Of a DNA stretch of 64,000 nt, positions 44,663 through 55,868 are shown piece after piece. Positions within the stretch are counted from its first letter, which is position 1. Every line of letters starts with the position of its first letter. The notes beneath the pieces are model-generated. The model saw only the letters and a program-made list of their open reading frames with translations, ran no database searches and was not told where the DNA came from. Origin of the DNA: Phaeodactylum tricornutum CCAP 1055/1. Lineage: Eukaryota; Bacillariophyta; Bacillariophyceae; Surirellales; Neidiaceae. A program made the position numbers and the translations under genes. The stretch covers positions 1-64,000 of the forward strand of contig NC_011698.1 of the NCBI RefSeq assembly GCF_000150955.2. The letters are read 5' to 3'.

Positions 44663-45910
44663 ATGGCCGCCTTGGAAACGAATGACACGGTAGATATTGG
44701 AAGCCGCATCGACCTCACGTCGTTAGGCCGCGATCTCGACCGTTTGACCTTGGCAGCCGAGCCAAGTGATGCCTTTGCCCCAAAAGACGACGTTGCTCCG
44801 CCGCCATCAGTCCCACTACCGGCACCATCTTCACAGCTTGTTCGGGAAATAAAGGAATCGGGCTGGTCTATTTTTCGTCCGCTGGCTGATTTAGGCTACT
44901 TTACGTGGCGACCGAGTTCCCGTCGACACAAATCGTTGCGGGACGTTTCGGCGGAAGAGGTACGCCAGCAGGTGGATCTGCAAGCTCTACCGGATCGCTT
45001 AGTGGATGTATACCGTTTACCACTGCCTGTACCATTTTTGACCGACAACAACAGCAAATGCACGTACGTGAACAAGTATCCACTAGGGCAGTTTGACGTC
45101 GCAGGTTTATATGCGGCCGCTAGACGTGGTCTACGATTCCACCATGAAAAAATCGATTTCTGTTTGGGAGGGTCGACTTTAAATATGTTGGCAACCCGTG
45201 ATGACAGCAGTCCTTATTTTGCCTGCATGATCGCCGGTACGAAGACGATTCTGGTCTCGAAACAGAAAGAATACGTCCGGAATCTAGCCGACGTTGGTTT
45301 CCAGTTTGAGCGATTGGTGACGGGACGTGCGATGAATGATTGGAATGTCACTACAGTCGTCAATGGTAACGCTAGCGTGGCGTCGCACAATCTAGAATGC
45401 CTTGAACATTTGCACGTGATGCAGGTGGGATCGTACCGTGTTCTTTTTCGTGCGGAAACAGATGCGGTGGATGAGGAGAACAACCCCGTGGAAATAAAAG
45501 CGTCTCATCCAAGATATTGGAAGAAAGCGACAATGCTGCAAATGCTGAGTAGCGGCAGTACTACGCTTTGCCGCGGAGTCAAGGGACGTGGCAGTTTGTC
45601 TAGCGTCAACACACAATCGCTGGTCCAAGTCTCCGCCAAGGCTTTGGGAGATCGAAGCAGTGGTACCCGAGAGGCACTAGAACGCCTCATTCTGGAAGGT
45701 ATGGCGGCGTTGCGCGAACAACTACAGTGTGCTGGCAAAGTCTATAAAATAGTATTTCCCTTGGCGTCGGTCGGCGGCCGCAACAGCCATGGTGGTCTTC
45801 CCGGAAAGCTCAGGCTGATTCCGGCTATTGGACGCCGCGCAATCGTTTTGCCGAGTGACAAGGTACTACGTGAGCTCTTAGCTGTACCGACGTTGCTTAC
45901 AAAGCCTTAA
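44663..45910 (+). CDS. DXO/RAI1-like decapping and pyrophosphohydrolase-family protein
   Basis: The 415-residue product starts at the ATG in a GAGCATGG context; the frame extends upstream only through a TTG. The C-terminal two thirds follow the DXO/RAI1 layout: KIDFCLGGSTLNMLA near residue 170, VGFQFERLVTG with the conserved FE near residue 215, the acidic metal-ligand pair in RAETDAVDEENN (Glu 265, Asp 267), then VEIKAS (Glu 277, Lys 279), matching the family's ExD and ExK motifs. This family removes incomplete or non-canonical 5' caps from mRNA and, in many members, degrades the RNA 5' to 3'. The first 70 residues are Pro-rich and look disordered. Which activity this member retains cannot be read from the sequence. 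The frame is intact and intronless. Confidence 0.75.
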   Translation: MAALETNDTVDIGSRIDLTSLGRDLDRLTLAAEPSDAFAPKDDVAPPPSVPLPAPSSQLVREIKESGWSIFRPLADLGYFTWRPSSRRHKSLRDVSAEEVRQQVDLQALPDRLVDVYRLPLPVPFLTDNNSKCTYVNKYPLGQFDVAGLYAAARRGLRFHHEKIDFCLGGSTLNMLATRDDSSPYFACMIAGTKTILVSKQKEYVRNLADVGFQFERLVTGRAMNDWNVTTVVNGNASVASHNLECLEHLHVMQVGSYRVLFRAETDAVDEENNPVEIKASHPRYWKKATMLQMLSSGSTTLCRGVKGRGSLSSVNTQSLVQVSAKALGDRSSGTREALERLILEGMAALREQLQCAGKVYKIVFPLASVGGRNSHGGLPGKLRLIPAIGRRAIVLPSDKVLRELLAVPTLLTKP

Positions 45911-46677
45911 CTATTTGTTTCACCGTCCGTCCTTTACGTTTTTCCTTGAAATACCTTAGACTCTCACCATTATTGGACTCCATCTTCTTTCCCTCCACAA
46001 GGAATGGATAGTGAATGTTAGGAACCCGGGACGAGCGACCCTCACTGTCAGACTAATAAAAGTATGTTATGCCTAGAACAATCGTTGGCCTGGTAGTGCC
46101 CAACAAGATGCTCTTTTCCAATCGGTGATTACCAACCAGAAGTGGGAAAAGAGCTCCCGCAGTATTTCTTAGAGTAGTTATCCTTTACATGTTACTAGAA
46201 CCAACGAGTGGCTTCCATAGTTGCACAGACAAAGGAAAGTAGAGACGGATGACACACGCACCGTCTGCGTCATCTGGTGACATGCCGAAGTGTATCGTGT
46301 GCTACACACACAATTCTAACAAGACAATGGTGTGCCTGCTGGACCTACCCTAACCTATCCCACCTTTTTCAGGACAGGGACATGCCAGGGTTGCGTCACC
46401 GCGACGGCATTGTTGTGCGCGCACGGCTCGCTCGCGCATGTCCTTTCTAGCTAGAAGCCACGGGATGACGGTGACCGTTTTTTCCTTACATTACCAAAAA
46501 GCTCACTCTAGTAGTAGCTAGCTGTATCCACGGTATCCATATCCGGTAGGTTTCGCCATTTGACGTTTCCGAGCCAGACTTTCACAAGTCTTCCCGTTGC
46601 GAGTCTTGACTCTCTCCTGCTCTCTCTCTCTTGGAGAAAATTGCACTCGTGTGTACATTGGTGTGTGTCGAATTGCC
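45911..46677. other. Intergenic between the DXO-like gene and the first STT3 gene
   Basis: No gene is supported. The region holds the 3' flank of the DXO-like gene and the promoter and 5' untranslated region of the STT3 gene, with a CT-rich stretch just before its ATG (about 46,608-46,632). Confidence 0.5.
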
Positions 46678-49600
46678 ATGGTAGATTTAGACAAGAAGAC
46701 GAAGAAGAACAACGGCAGCGTGAAGACGGTAACCAACGGCCAGACCAATGCGCCGTCATCGTCGTCGAACATGAACGATGCGAGTCGTCCCCCCGTTACG
46801 GAAGCTACCGTAGATAGCACGGTGCGCAGTGTTTCGCGTTTGATCCAAGCCTTAATCTTCGCGGCTGTCCTTCAAGTACTCTACCGAGCGCTCGTGGAAG
46901 CCTACACGATTCGATTGCACGCCATTAACGAATACGGACGCGTCATTCACGAGTTTGATCCTTACTTGTAAGTCCTCCGTATCGACAAGCCTGTTATAGT
47001 GGCAGTTATCCTGACGCGTACCCCGCAACTCACTGTACCCTTCCCTTTTCTGCTTGTAATATCTACTGTACTGTCGGTGCTGGTATCACCGTCTACCTTT
47101 GCTAACGTCGTTCGATCGTTGGCTGTCGGTTTTAATTATCTTCTCGATCCGTACCGGACAGCAACTACCGCGCTACGGAGTACCTGTACGAGCACGGATG
47201 GCAAGCCTTCTGCACCTGGTTCGACTACCTTGTCTGGTATCCTTTGGGTCGTCCCGTTGGTACCACAATCTACCCCGGTATGCAGGTCACCGCCGTCGCT
47301 TTGAAGAACTATGTACTCACCGATATGTCCATCAACGACATTTGCTGCTTCATCCCCGCCTGGTTCGGGGTCACAGCGACAATGGCGGTCTTTGCGTTGT
47401 CTTTCGAGTGCACCCGATCCACCGCACGCTACGAGTCCATCTTTAGTACCATCCCTTTGGTCAAGGATATCTACCAGCTTTTGTTCAAACCGGTGCTGGA
47501 GTTTGTCTGGAACGGCATTTTGGTCAAGATTACCGGGGGTGACTGGGGATTGGGTCGCGTGCACCGCAAGCCAACGGCACCGGCAGGCTCCTTTCGGACT
47601 CCCTGGATGTGTGCCACGGCGGCGGCTTGGATTATGAGCATTGTACCGGCACATCTCTTGCGCTCCATTGGTGGCGGTTACGACAACGAAAGCATCGCCA
47701 TGACGGCCATGGTTCTGACGTTTGCCGTCTGGACGCGGGCCTTACGAGATACTCCGGAAACGAACGGATCCGGCTGGTTACCCGGGACCATGCTGTGGGG
47801 TGCTTTGACCGGGGTAGCCTATTTTTACATGGTGGCAGCGTGGGGTGGCTACGTTTTTGTCCTGAACGTGATCGGCGTGCACGCGTCGGTGTTGGTGCTG
47901 CTCGGACGCTATTCAACCAAACTGCATCGGGCCTACTCCTGCTTTTACGTGGTCGGTACCGCGCTGGCGATTCAGGTACCCGTTGTGGGATGGACGCCCC
48001 TCAAGAGCCTGGAGCAAATGGGACCACTCGCGGCCTTTTTGGGAATGCAACTCTTGGAAGTCTGTGCCGTCATTCAGCGCAAGAACCCGGGCATGTCCCA
48101 GAAAAAAATCTGGAAGCTGCGGATGCAGGTCTTTGGTGGCGCTGGATTGATTGGCGCGGCCCTTGTTTTTCTGCTCTTGCCAAACGGCTACTTTGGTCCG
48201 TTCAGCTCCCGGGTACGTGGACTCTTTGTGAAGCACACCAAGACTGGCAATCCGCTGGTCGATTCCGTTGCGGAACATCAAGCCGCCTCTCCGGAAGCGT
48301 ATTTTCAATATCTACACAAGGTGTGCTACCTAGCTCCCGTTGGACTGCTCATGGTTTGTTTGTTTTCCTTCAACGACTCGAGCTCGTTTTTGCTCGTGTA
48401 CGGTGTGGCGGCGTACTTCTTTTCTCACAAGATGGTCCGGCTTATCTTGCTGACGGCGCCGATTGCATCCGTTACGGCTGGCATTGCTTTGGGTAAATTT
48501 GTCTCGTGGGCCGTGGATGCCATTGCGCTGGATCAATCTCTGGATTTGTGGGCCTTTTTGCTGGGCAACTCGACTACCGAAGCATCCACAAACGGAACTG
48601 CCGTCGCGTCCAAGGCCAAGCCAAAAAAAGGCAAGCGGAATACTAACGGAGATGGAGAAGACGATGTTGTAGCAGCGGGCCAACCCCTCTATATGCGCAT
48701 CGTTCGTTTGGCTATCTTTGGCGCAGTCGCTTTCCAGTCCATCCCCGAGTTCAAAAGCTTTTGGCAAATTTCCCACGAAGTTGCGGTACAAGTCTCGCAC
48801 CCGACAATTATACAAAAAGCACAGCGTAGGGATACTGGAGAAACAATCTTTATCGACGACTACCGTCAGGCATATTTGTGGCTCAAGAACAATACTCCGG
48901 AAGACGCCCGCATTATGGCTTGGTGGGATTACGGGTACCAGATAACCGGCATCGGGAATCGCACCACTATTGCCGACGGAAACACTTGGAACCACGAGCA
49001 CATTGCCCTCTTGGGACGGACGTTAACGGCCCCAGAAAAGGAAGGTCACCGCATTGCTCGCCATCTCGCTGATTATGTTCTCGTTTGGGCCGGCGGCGGT
49101 GGCGACGACGTGGCGAAGTCTCCACACTTGCGACGCATTGCCAATTCGGTGTACCGTGGCTTGTGCCGAGAGCCGACTTGCCGAGACTTTGGCTTTCAAG
49201 TAAGTGCCGTGATTTGTTGTCCGTTTACCATCTTTGGTTTGGGCTAATAATTGTATTACTTTTCGTGTAGAGTAAGGGAAACCCGACCGCTGATATGCGA
49301 AAGAGTCTCTTGTACAAGCTGCACAGTCACAATTTGGTCCCTGATGTGCAGGCCGACCGAAATCGATTCCGTGAAGTTTTCACCAGTACATACGGAAAGG
49401 TTCGAATTTACAAAATCTTGAGTGTTTCCAAGGAGAGCAAAGATTGGGTTGCGAATCCGGAAAATCGAGTTTGTGATGCCCCAGGTAGCTGGATGTGCCG
49501 GGGGCAGTACCCACCGGCTCTCAAGAAAGTGTTGAGTGAAAAGAAAGATTTCAAGCAGTTGGAAGACTTCAATGCGAAGAGCGACCATGACGATTCGGAC

Positions 49601-50005
49601 TATCAACGTGAGTACATGGAAAATGTCATGCACAAGAAGCAAGTCCCGCGTCCAAGAGACTCTAAGAGTGGGCAGGAACCAAAAGAACCAAAGGAGCAGC
49701 CCTCAGCGAGGCACGAAGTAGTTAAACTTTCCGATGAAAAGATTGAGGCCCTGAACCAAAATTGGGAGAACAACGAGCGCACCACACTTATGTGGGAATT
49801 GATATCAGAAAATCGCTTGAATGATATGGTGCAACTATTGTACGAATCCCCTGAATTGGTGCACCTCCGCAGTGCCGATGGGCGTGGACCTATGTTCTGG
49901 GCTCACGAGTATGGCAGATCGCAATTCCTTCAAGTCTTTCGACAGCTAGGCGTTCGAGAAGACCGAAAGGATGCTGTTGGAAAAACGGCTCTCGACATGG
50001 CGTAG
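46678..50005 (+). CDS. STT3: STT3 oligosaccharyltransferase catalytic subunit with C-terminal ankyrin-like repeats (copy 1)
   Basis: The product transfers the lipid-linked oligosaccharide to Asn in N-X-S/T sites in the ER lumen. Three exons are inferred: 46,678-46,967, 47,162-49,199 and 49,271-50,005, with GT-AG introns of 194 and 71 bp, giving about 1,020 residues. Landmarks are HEFDPYFNYRAT spanning the first splice junction (first acidic catalytic motif, near residue 95), GGGYDNES (about 270), DSVAEHQ (about 464, the flexible-loop SVxE site), and the hallmark WWDYGYQI (about 684) followed by ADGNTWNHEHIA. About a dozen hydrophobic segments precede WWDYG. After the usual STT3 lumenal domain the chain continues to an ankyrin-like segment (about residues 949-1,020: MWELISENRLNDMVQLL, SADGRGPMFWAHE, GKTALDMA). 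Ordinary STT3 proteins have about 700-850 residues and lack this tail. It converges on the second STT3 gene. Confidence 0.93.
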
Positions 50006-50327
50006 GTCCAACCAGTTATATGACTACACATGGTTAAGAGCTTTACTAAAATTAGCCACCGATTTTGCATTCGTCACGAAGAAATAGTTTCCACTTCTCG
50101 GCAAACCTGACTTTTTAGCGAGGCGCATGTATCGTTGCTTCTGGCGAGCTGCACCGAAAGGTTCTCGACAAAGATAGTCTTTGTCGAGATTGTGCTTGAG
50201 TCGCTAACAATTATACCCCAAGCACTATTTACCATAAGGGGCAAACAATGAAAGGTTTTTCGAATCACAGAAGTTTTGGAGAATTTGTTGTAAAATCGAT
50301 TTTAAAGCGAACGAAGCAAAATTTAAT
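50006..50327. other. Short convergent spacer between the two STT3 genes
   Basis: Both STT3 3' untranslated regions must fit within or overlap in this 322-bp spacer. Apart from the hairpin at 50,164-50,188 I see nothing in it. Confidence 0.6.
50164..50188. other. Perfect 11-bp hairpin in the convergent spacer
   Basis: CTCGACAAAGA and TCTTTGTCGAG form a perfect 11-bp stem with a 3-nt TAG loop. It lies near the middle of the spacer shared by the two STT3 3' ends and would fold in transcripts of either strand. A role in 3'-end formation is possible but unproven. Confidence 0.5.
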
Positions 50328-53300
50328 CTAGCCTCCCTGTTGCAAATCCAATGGGGTTTTTCCGCTGCCGTCACGATCCGTATAAGGAACTCCTGCCTTC
50401 ATGAGAAGCTTGGTTACATCCTCGTTGCGCTTCTCAAAAGCCCACCACATAGGTCCTCTCCCATCCTCTGACCTCACATATGCTTTATGCGGCTCCGCTT
50501 CGAGCCATGCCTTTAATTCCTCAACGGCGTTTGAATTGATTAAGTTCCACATGCGTGTTGTGTCGTCGGTGTTTTCCCAAGTGTTATATATATCGTCAAC
50601 CGAGACATGTTTCTTCTCCTGTACTTCGGCGTCGACCTGTTCTTTGTTGCGTTCAATTTCTTTGGCCATGGCCTTTCTCCGGGCGCTGTCCGGGTCCTTC
50701 AGATCTTCGAAATACCGACGCGTGTATTCTTCATCCCGATCGCCCCGGTTGAAATCTTCTAATTGTGAAAAGTCTTTTTTGCCTTCCAGAACTCGACTCA
50801 ATCCCGGTGGGTACTGACCGCGACAAAACCATGAACCAGGAGCGTCACAGATACGATTGGATGGATCGGCAACCCATTCCTTGGATTCCTGCGAGACTCC
50901 GAGGATCTTGAAGATCCGCACCTTGCCGTACTTGGACCGGAAAACTTCCTGGAACTTGTCCGCGGGTGCATTGGCTTCCGGCTTGATTTGATGGCCGTGA
51001 AGATTGAACAAAAAGCTGCGCTTCATCATGGCCGACGGGGTTCCCTCGCGATCCACAAAGCCAAAGGCCCGACAGGTAGGATCGTCGGGACAGTGATCAC
51101 GATAAACCGAGTTGGCGATGCGAGCCAAATGCGGAGATTTGGCCAAGTCGTCACCGCCACCGCCGGTCCACAACAGAACGTAATCGGCCCAATGACGAGC
51201 AATCTCGTATCCCTCCTCGACACCGGTCGTCAACGCTTTTCCGAGTAGCGCAATGTGCTCATGATTCCACGTATTTCCATCCGCGATGCTTGTCCGATTC
51301 GCAATACCGGCAATCTGGTAACCATAGTCCCACCACGCCATGATGCGGGAGTCTTCCGGAGTGTTGTCTTTCAACCACCAATAGGCTTCACGGTAATCGT
51401 CAATCATGACTAGTTGACCATCACGGAGGCGCGCTCGCATAATGATGGTCGGGTTGGAAAGGTCTTGACTCAGCCGCCAACTGTAATTATTAAAGCTTCC
51501 ACCCAGAAAGTATCCGATGAGCAAAAGGACAAGCGCCACGCTTCGACGGACAAGGATGCCTTCCGTAGTATTCAAAGCTAATCTGGCTGTTTCTTGAATG
51601 GCGGCTAATCCTTCAAACGAAGAAAAGCTTTCCGAAGTATACTTATCGGATTTGCCGACAGTTTTGGGAATCTTTTTCTTTTTCTCCTTGGTTGCTTTCA
51701 TAGTGACCTTGCCGTCCTTCTTGGTTGTTTTAGTCACCACGGCGGGTGACTCACCTTTATTGGCCTCATCATCATCCACGATGTCCCACCACTGGTGCAG
51801 GCACCAGGTAAAGAGACGACCAGCGGTAATACCACCAAGAATCGACCCAATGGGCGCCGTCAGTAGAATGAGACGAACCATTTTGTGGGAAAAGAAATAG
51901 GCTGCCGTCGCCCAAACGATCAGAAAGGAACTGGCGTCGCTCAAGTTGAAAAACACGAGTATGTAACCCACGGGTGCCAGGGAACAAACGTGATGCAAGT
52001 ATTGAAAATAGGCCCGCGACGAAGCGGCCTGGTGTTCAGCGACAGAATCCACCAGCGGATTGCCCGTCTTGGTATGCGCAACGAACAATCCACGAACCCG
52101 CGATGACAAGGGACCAAAGTATCCCTTGGGGGCTAGAAAAAAGGCAGCAAACATGACAAGCGCCCCAGCGATGGCACACATTTGTACACGCAGTTTCCAC
52201 GCCTGTGCCCGGGTCAAATTTTGCCGTTTCCGGAGGACTTCACAAACATACAAAAGCTGGTATCCCAAAAAGACGGCACCCGGTCCGAGTTGCTCGAGTG
52301 ACTTGAGTGGTGCCCATCCCACCACCGGAATTTGAACGGCCAAGGCGGTACCGATACTGTAAAACAACGTGTACGCGACGTAGGTCTGGGTAGAAAAGCG
52401 TCCGGCGAGGACGAGAAAGGCCGCGTGTACGCCAATTAGGTTGAGAACAAAGACGTAGCCTCCCCAGGCGGCGACCATGTAAAAGTAAGCTAACCCCGTG
52501 GCGACGCTCCATGCGACGTAGGTTTGTGCGTGGGCACTACCGGAAGTACTGCGCAGGGAGCGTACCCAGCAATAAAAGGTGAGTACCATGGCAAATACGG
52601 CGATGCTTTCGTTGTCGTATCCACCGCCCATGGAGCGCATCAAATGGGCAGGAACGATGGCCATCATGGCCATGGCGAAAATCGAGCAGCCAATAGCGGG
52701 AGACCAGAATCCCAAGAGTAGGGGTGTCGAGCCGCTGCGATCGACGTCGGTACCTTGGTACGTCCTCTTTTGACCCTTGTAAATGTCCCAAATGAATCCG
52801 AGCAGGGAGGAATGGGTATTGTGGGGAATAGAAACTTCGTAGGCGATGGAGCCGGTAACAAACGAGGCCATCACGCCGAACCAAACGGGTATGTAACAAC
52901 AAATGTCGTTCAAACTCATAACACTATCCAGCAAGTACCGCTTAATAGCGACGGCGGTAAACTGCATACCGGGATAAATGGTGGTACCAACGGGACGTCC
53001 CAATGGATACCAACTCATGTAATCGAACCATTGGAAAAAGTCCTTGATGCCGTTGTAGTACAAATATTCCGTCGCGCGGTAATTGAACTGTTCGACCACA
53101 AAAACGCAAAGAAGCAGTAGAAGAGAGTGAGCTATGCGGTGCCATTCATGATTAGCGTCACCGTAACAAAGCCGGTCGGTAATAGCGCTTGGACAGTCCG
53201 TCGCGCCATGTCTGGAGCGCAACTCGAGGCCCATTGACCCGTACGTACCCAGGGGTCAAATTCGTGAATGACGAGGCCAAAATCGTCAATGGCACCCATA

Positions 53301-53425
53301 CGGATGCGATACGCCGTGTGCAGGATCACATACACGGCGTAAGCCGTCCCTCCGAGCAAAACCCACGACAAAAGGTCGGACGAGGGTTCCGGCGGACGCG
53401 TGGAGGAAATCGTCGACGGGGACAT
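50328..53425 (-). CDS. STT3: STT3 oligosaccharyltransferase catalytic subunit with C-terminal ankyrin-like repeats (copy 2)
   Basis: This is a second catalytic subunit of ER N-glycosylation. Two exons are inferred: 53,425-53,249 and 53,087-50,328, with a 161-bp GT-AG intron that falls at the same point of the first acidic motif (FDPW/FNYRAT) as intron 1 of copy 1, though in a different codon phase. The product is about 978 residues. Landmarks are EFDPWFNYRAT (near 55-65), GGGYDNES, DSVAEHQ, and WWDYGYQI (near 643) followed by ADGNTWNHEHIA. A Lys-rich loop (KKDGKVTMKATKEKKKK) lies before the lumenal domain. The last 90 residues form an ankyrin-like tail (MWNLINSNAVEELKAWL, SEDGRGPMWWAFE, GKTPLDL). 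The start is the ATG giving MSPSTISS; the frame goes further only from a TTG. The copies are diverged throughout, so this is an old duplication. Confidence 0.93.
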
Positions 53426-53979
53426 CCTGTGCGGACAGTGTAACCCCAGTATGACCAACACTGACAAGCCCAATTAATCCTCACAATCGCTACAAGCAAA
53501 CAAGCAGGTATCGATCGAGAGAAAGAGATATCGATCGAGAGAAAAGCGTGACCAACGACGAAGGCAATACGGATGCGAAGAGGAGGGATCACTATCGACT
53601 ACGACTCTCTTCTCAATGACGAAGCGTACGCGATTCGGCAGCAATGGAAAAACGGCACAACGGTCCAAATCCAAACCCAGGATCTGGAAAGGAAGGCCGG
53701 ACAGACTGCGTGTGGCCAATGACCCTCGCAAAATGTCCCATTGCCGTGACTAATAGACAGGAAACACTGTATACGTGACGCTATCCTTTCGAAGTATTCG
53801 TATTCTAGCACCACTAATCGTGAGAAAATCTTTTTCTCTGGTTTACTTCGAAACTAACGTTGCGTTCATGCATTGGCAAGCTCCCACTGCTAAAGAAAGG
53901 AATTGGTACAGATGCAAGTAGACGTACACGGACACGTAGACAAAAAAACAAAGTCTACCGTAGCTTACTGGTTTCACAG
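53426..53979. other. Intergenic upstream of the second STT3 gene
   Basis: This holds the STT3 promoter region and the 3' flank of the next minus-strand gene. A TATCGATCGAGAGAAA unit is repeated in tandem at about 53,508-53,545. No gene is supported. Confidence 0.5.
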
Positions 53980-55239
53980 TCAATGCCGTAAAGAATGGTT
54001 GCTCTCATTGTCGGTATCCTGATTGTGTCCTTCTTCCCTAATTTCTCTTACTTGGTCCCCATTTTCCACGTGTTTCCGACTCTCTTCTGAATCGTCATCG
54101 TCGGCCGTTACGTGTCGGACAAAGGCCGGTAGACTGGGATCGTATACGGAGCAGCAAAACGCATTGTCCGTATCGGTGCATTCGGTGGCCACGCGGCGAT
54201 AGTCCGTGTCGTGCCGTTCGCGTTCTCCGATCGTACAAACCGCACGCAGCATTACCCACCGGTCATCCCCGTTCTCTTCCGTAACGTATCGGTACAATGC
54301 GCTCGAGTAGCGTTCGAAAAAGTCCACCTCGTCCATGGACAAATCCGATGGAAGATTGGAGAGCCAATGTAGCATTTTAGGAGGCAATCGGGTGCTGGGC
54401 AGTGGTGTCACTTGTACACCAGAGTCCCCCGTCTTTGCCGCAACCTTGGCTGCTTTCCTGTCTTGTAAAGGCAGGTACACTAGTCCCGGGTGCATCCGAC
54501 TCTGGCCCACGTACTGGACAATCGTGCCTTGAATACCCCGCGTCAAGGAGGCCTCCGCTGTCATGTTCCAAGACACGTACGCATCGTGGTGACCGGAATA
54601 CAACAAACACCACGTTAACAGAGCATCCTGCGCGTACCATGGCGACGCATCGTAACGATCGCGAAAGCCTTCTCCACACATCCCATCGGCCTTGGTTATC
54701 GGCAGCTGTGTATTGAAGTCATCGTGTTCCCAGGCGGTCAAGGTCAGCTTTTGTTGCAGTCGGGACGGATTCGTAGCGAACCGTCGCAAGGCGGCAACGT
54801 GCCGCACGGCTTGACGTGCGTCGCGATTGGAGCTTTTCGCAATGGCGTAGTTTTGGAAAAAACGCGGCAAACTTTGGTCCAAGTGAATACTACGAGGATA
54901 GATCGTCATGATACGTCGACTCGGTAACGGAGCTCTTCGGGAGAGAAATTTCCACAAGAGTTCCGGGGCAAAGTAGAGCAGGGCTAACAGCCCAACCACG
55001 ACGACCAGCAGTATCGTTTTGAGATACGTCAGCAGCAAATCCGCGAGTGATGACTCGTAGTGGGAAGCCAGAGCTCCCATTTGACGTCGCTCCCGGCGGC
55101 TCTCGGCGCGAAGTTCTCGCAACACGCGGGCTTGCTTCGTTTCTGGCAACGGCGTCTGCGGGGCATGGGCATTGGGCGAGTTTGCGGATAAAGATCCCGT
55201 GGTCGGTCGTTGTCGCAGCGTTTCTTGGGAACGATCCAT
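53980..55239 (-). CDS. Single-pass membrane protein of unknown function
   Basis: The 419-residue product starts at an ATG. Residues about 1-65 are polar and basic with a short Arg/Glu-rich helix (RELRAESRRERRQ), residues about 70-93 are a strongly hydrophobic segment (TILLVVVVGLLALLYF), and about 320 residues follow, probably lumenal or extracellular if the protein is type II. The C-terminus is acidic and hydrophilic (DDDDSEESRK onward). The soluble part contains paired Cys residues and many Trp/Tyr but matches no family I know. Likely a diatom- or stramenopile-restricted protein; this is inference. The frame is intact. Confidence 0.7.
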   Translation of the reverse strand: MDRSQETLRQRPTTGSLSANSPNAHAPQTPLPETKQARVLRELRAESRRERRQMGALASHYESSLADLLLTYLKTILLVVVVGLLALLYFAPELLWKFLSRRAPLPSRRIMTIYPRSIHLDQSLPRFFQNYAIAKSSNRDARQAVRHVAALRRFATNPSRLQQKLTLTAWEHDDFNTQLPITKADGMCGEGFRDRYDASPWYAQDALLTWCLLYSGHHDAYVSWNMTAEASLTRGIQGTIVQYVGQSRMHPGLVYLPLQDRKAAKVAAKTGDSGVQVTPLPSTRLPPKMLHWLSNLPSDLSMDEVDFFERYSSALYRYVTEENGDDRWVMLRAVCTIGERERHDTDYRRVATECTDTDNAFCCSVYDPSLPAFVRHVTADDDDSEESRKHVENGDQVREIREEGHNQDTDNESNHSLRH

Positions 55240-55868
55240 TTTTAGCTATGTCACTAGAATTATGCTGATGGTTGCAGTACTAGCCGAGTCTTTCAGTAGA
55301 AAGACGACATTCCTTCTAGAGACTGCTCTCCTCCCAACGTCGGGTTGTTTGTTCTTAGATTTAACAGCGGAGCGGCAGTCGACGTGACATCTAACATGCG
55401 TTGGGGTTTCTCACTTTTCGCGAGATTCGCGAGATTCTCTGTGCAATCGATCGATATACCTAGCCTGGAAGCTCTTTACAATAGGTGGATGTACTATAGC
55501 GGGAAAATTGGCATATATAGCAAGTTGCTACCGCAGCCACAACGACGCGGGTTTTACAATCAGTATGGTAAAAATCGATCAGGAAAAAGAGTCTCCCGTA
55601 AATGAAAAGTTTTTCCTATCGGGAGATACGTTGGAGCCGGATTGAAAGTATTTTAACTGTAAACTTGGCCGTGAAGGGAAGGCGAATTTTCGTTTTTCTC
55701 CGCGCCTGAATATGTGCTGTAGAAATCACCTGAAAAACTATACGACGAGCCAGGCTAACGTCTGCTAGTATGCATGTGAAGATTGGTTTTGCACGCAATG
55801 CGAAAAGCAGCGCATCTAATGATTTAACTAGGACTGGCGGTGACCAACAATCGTAGCATACGCTTTTC
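55240..55868. other. Intergenic between two minus-strand genes
   Basis: This contains the promoter region of the membrane-protein gene and the 3' flank of the Ser/Pro-rich gene. No ATG-started frame looks coding. Confidence 0.5.

Noticed and set aside
46678-53425. The two STT3 genes as an assembly duplication
   Set aside because: The copies differ throughout in sequence, length and intron number, so they are true old paralogues.
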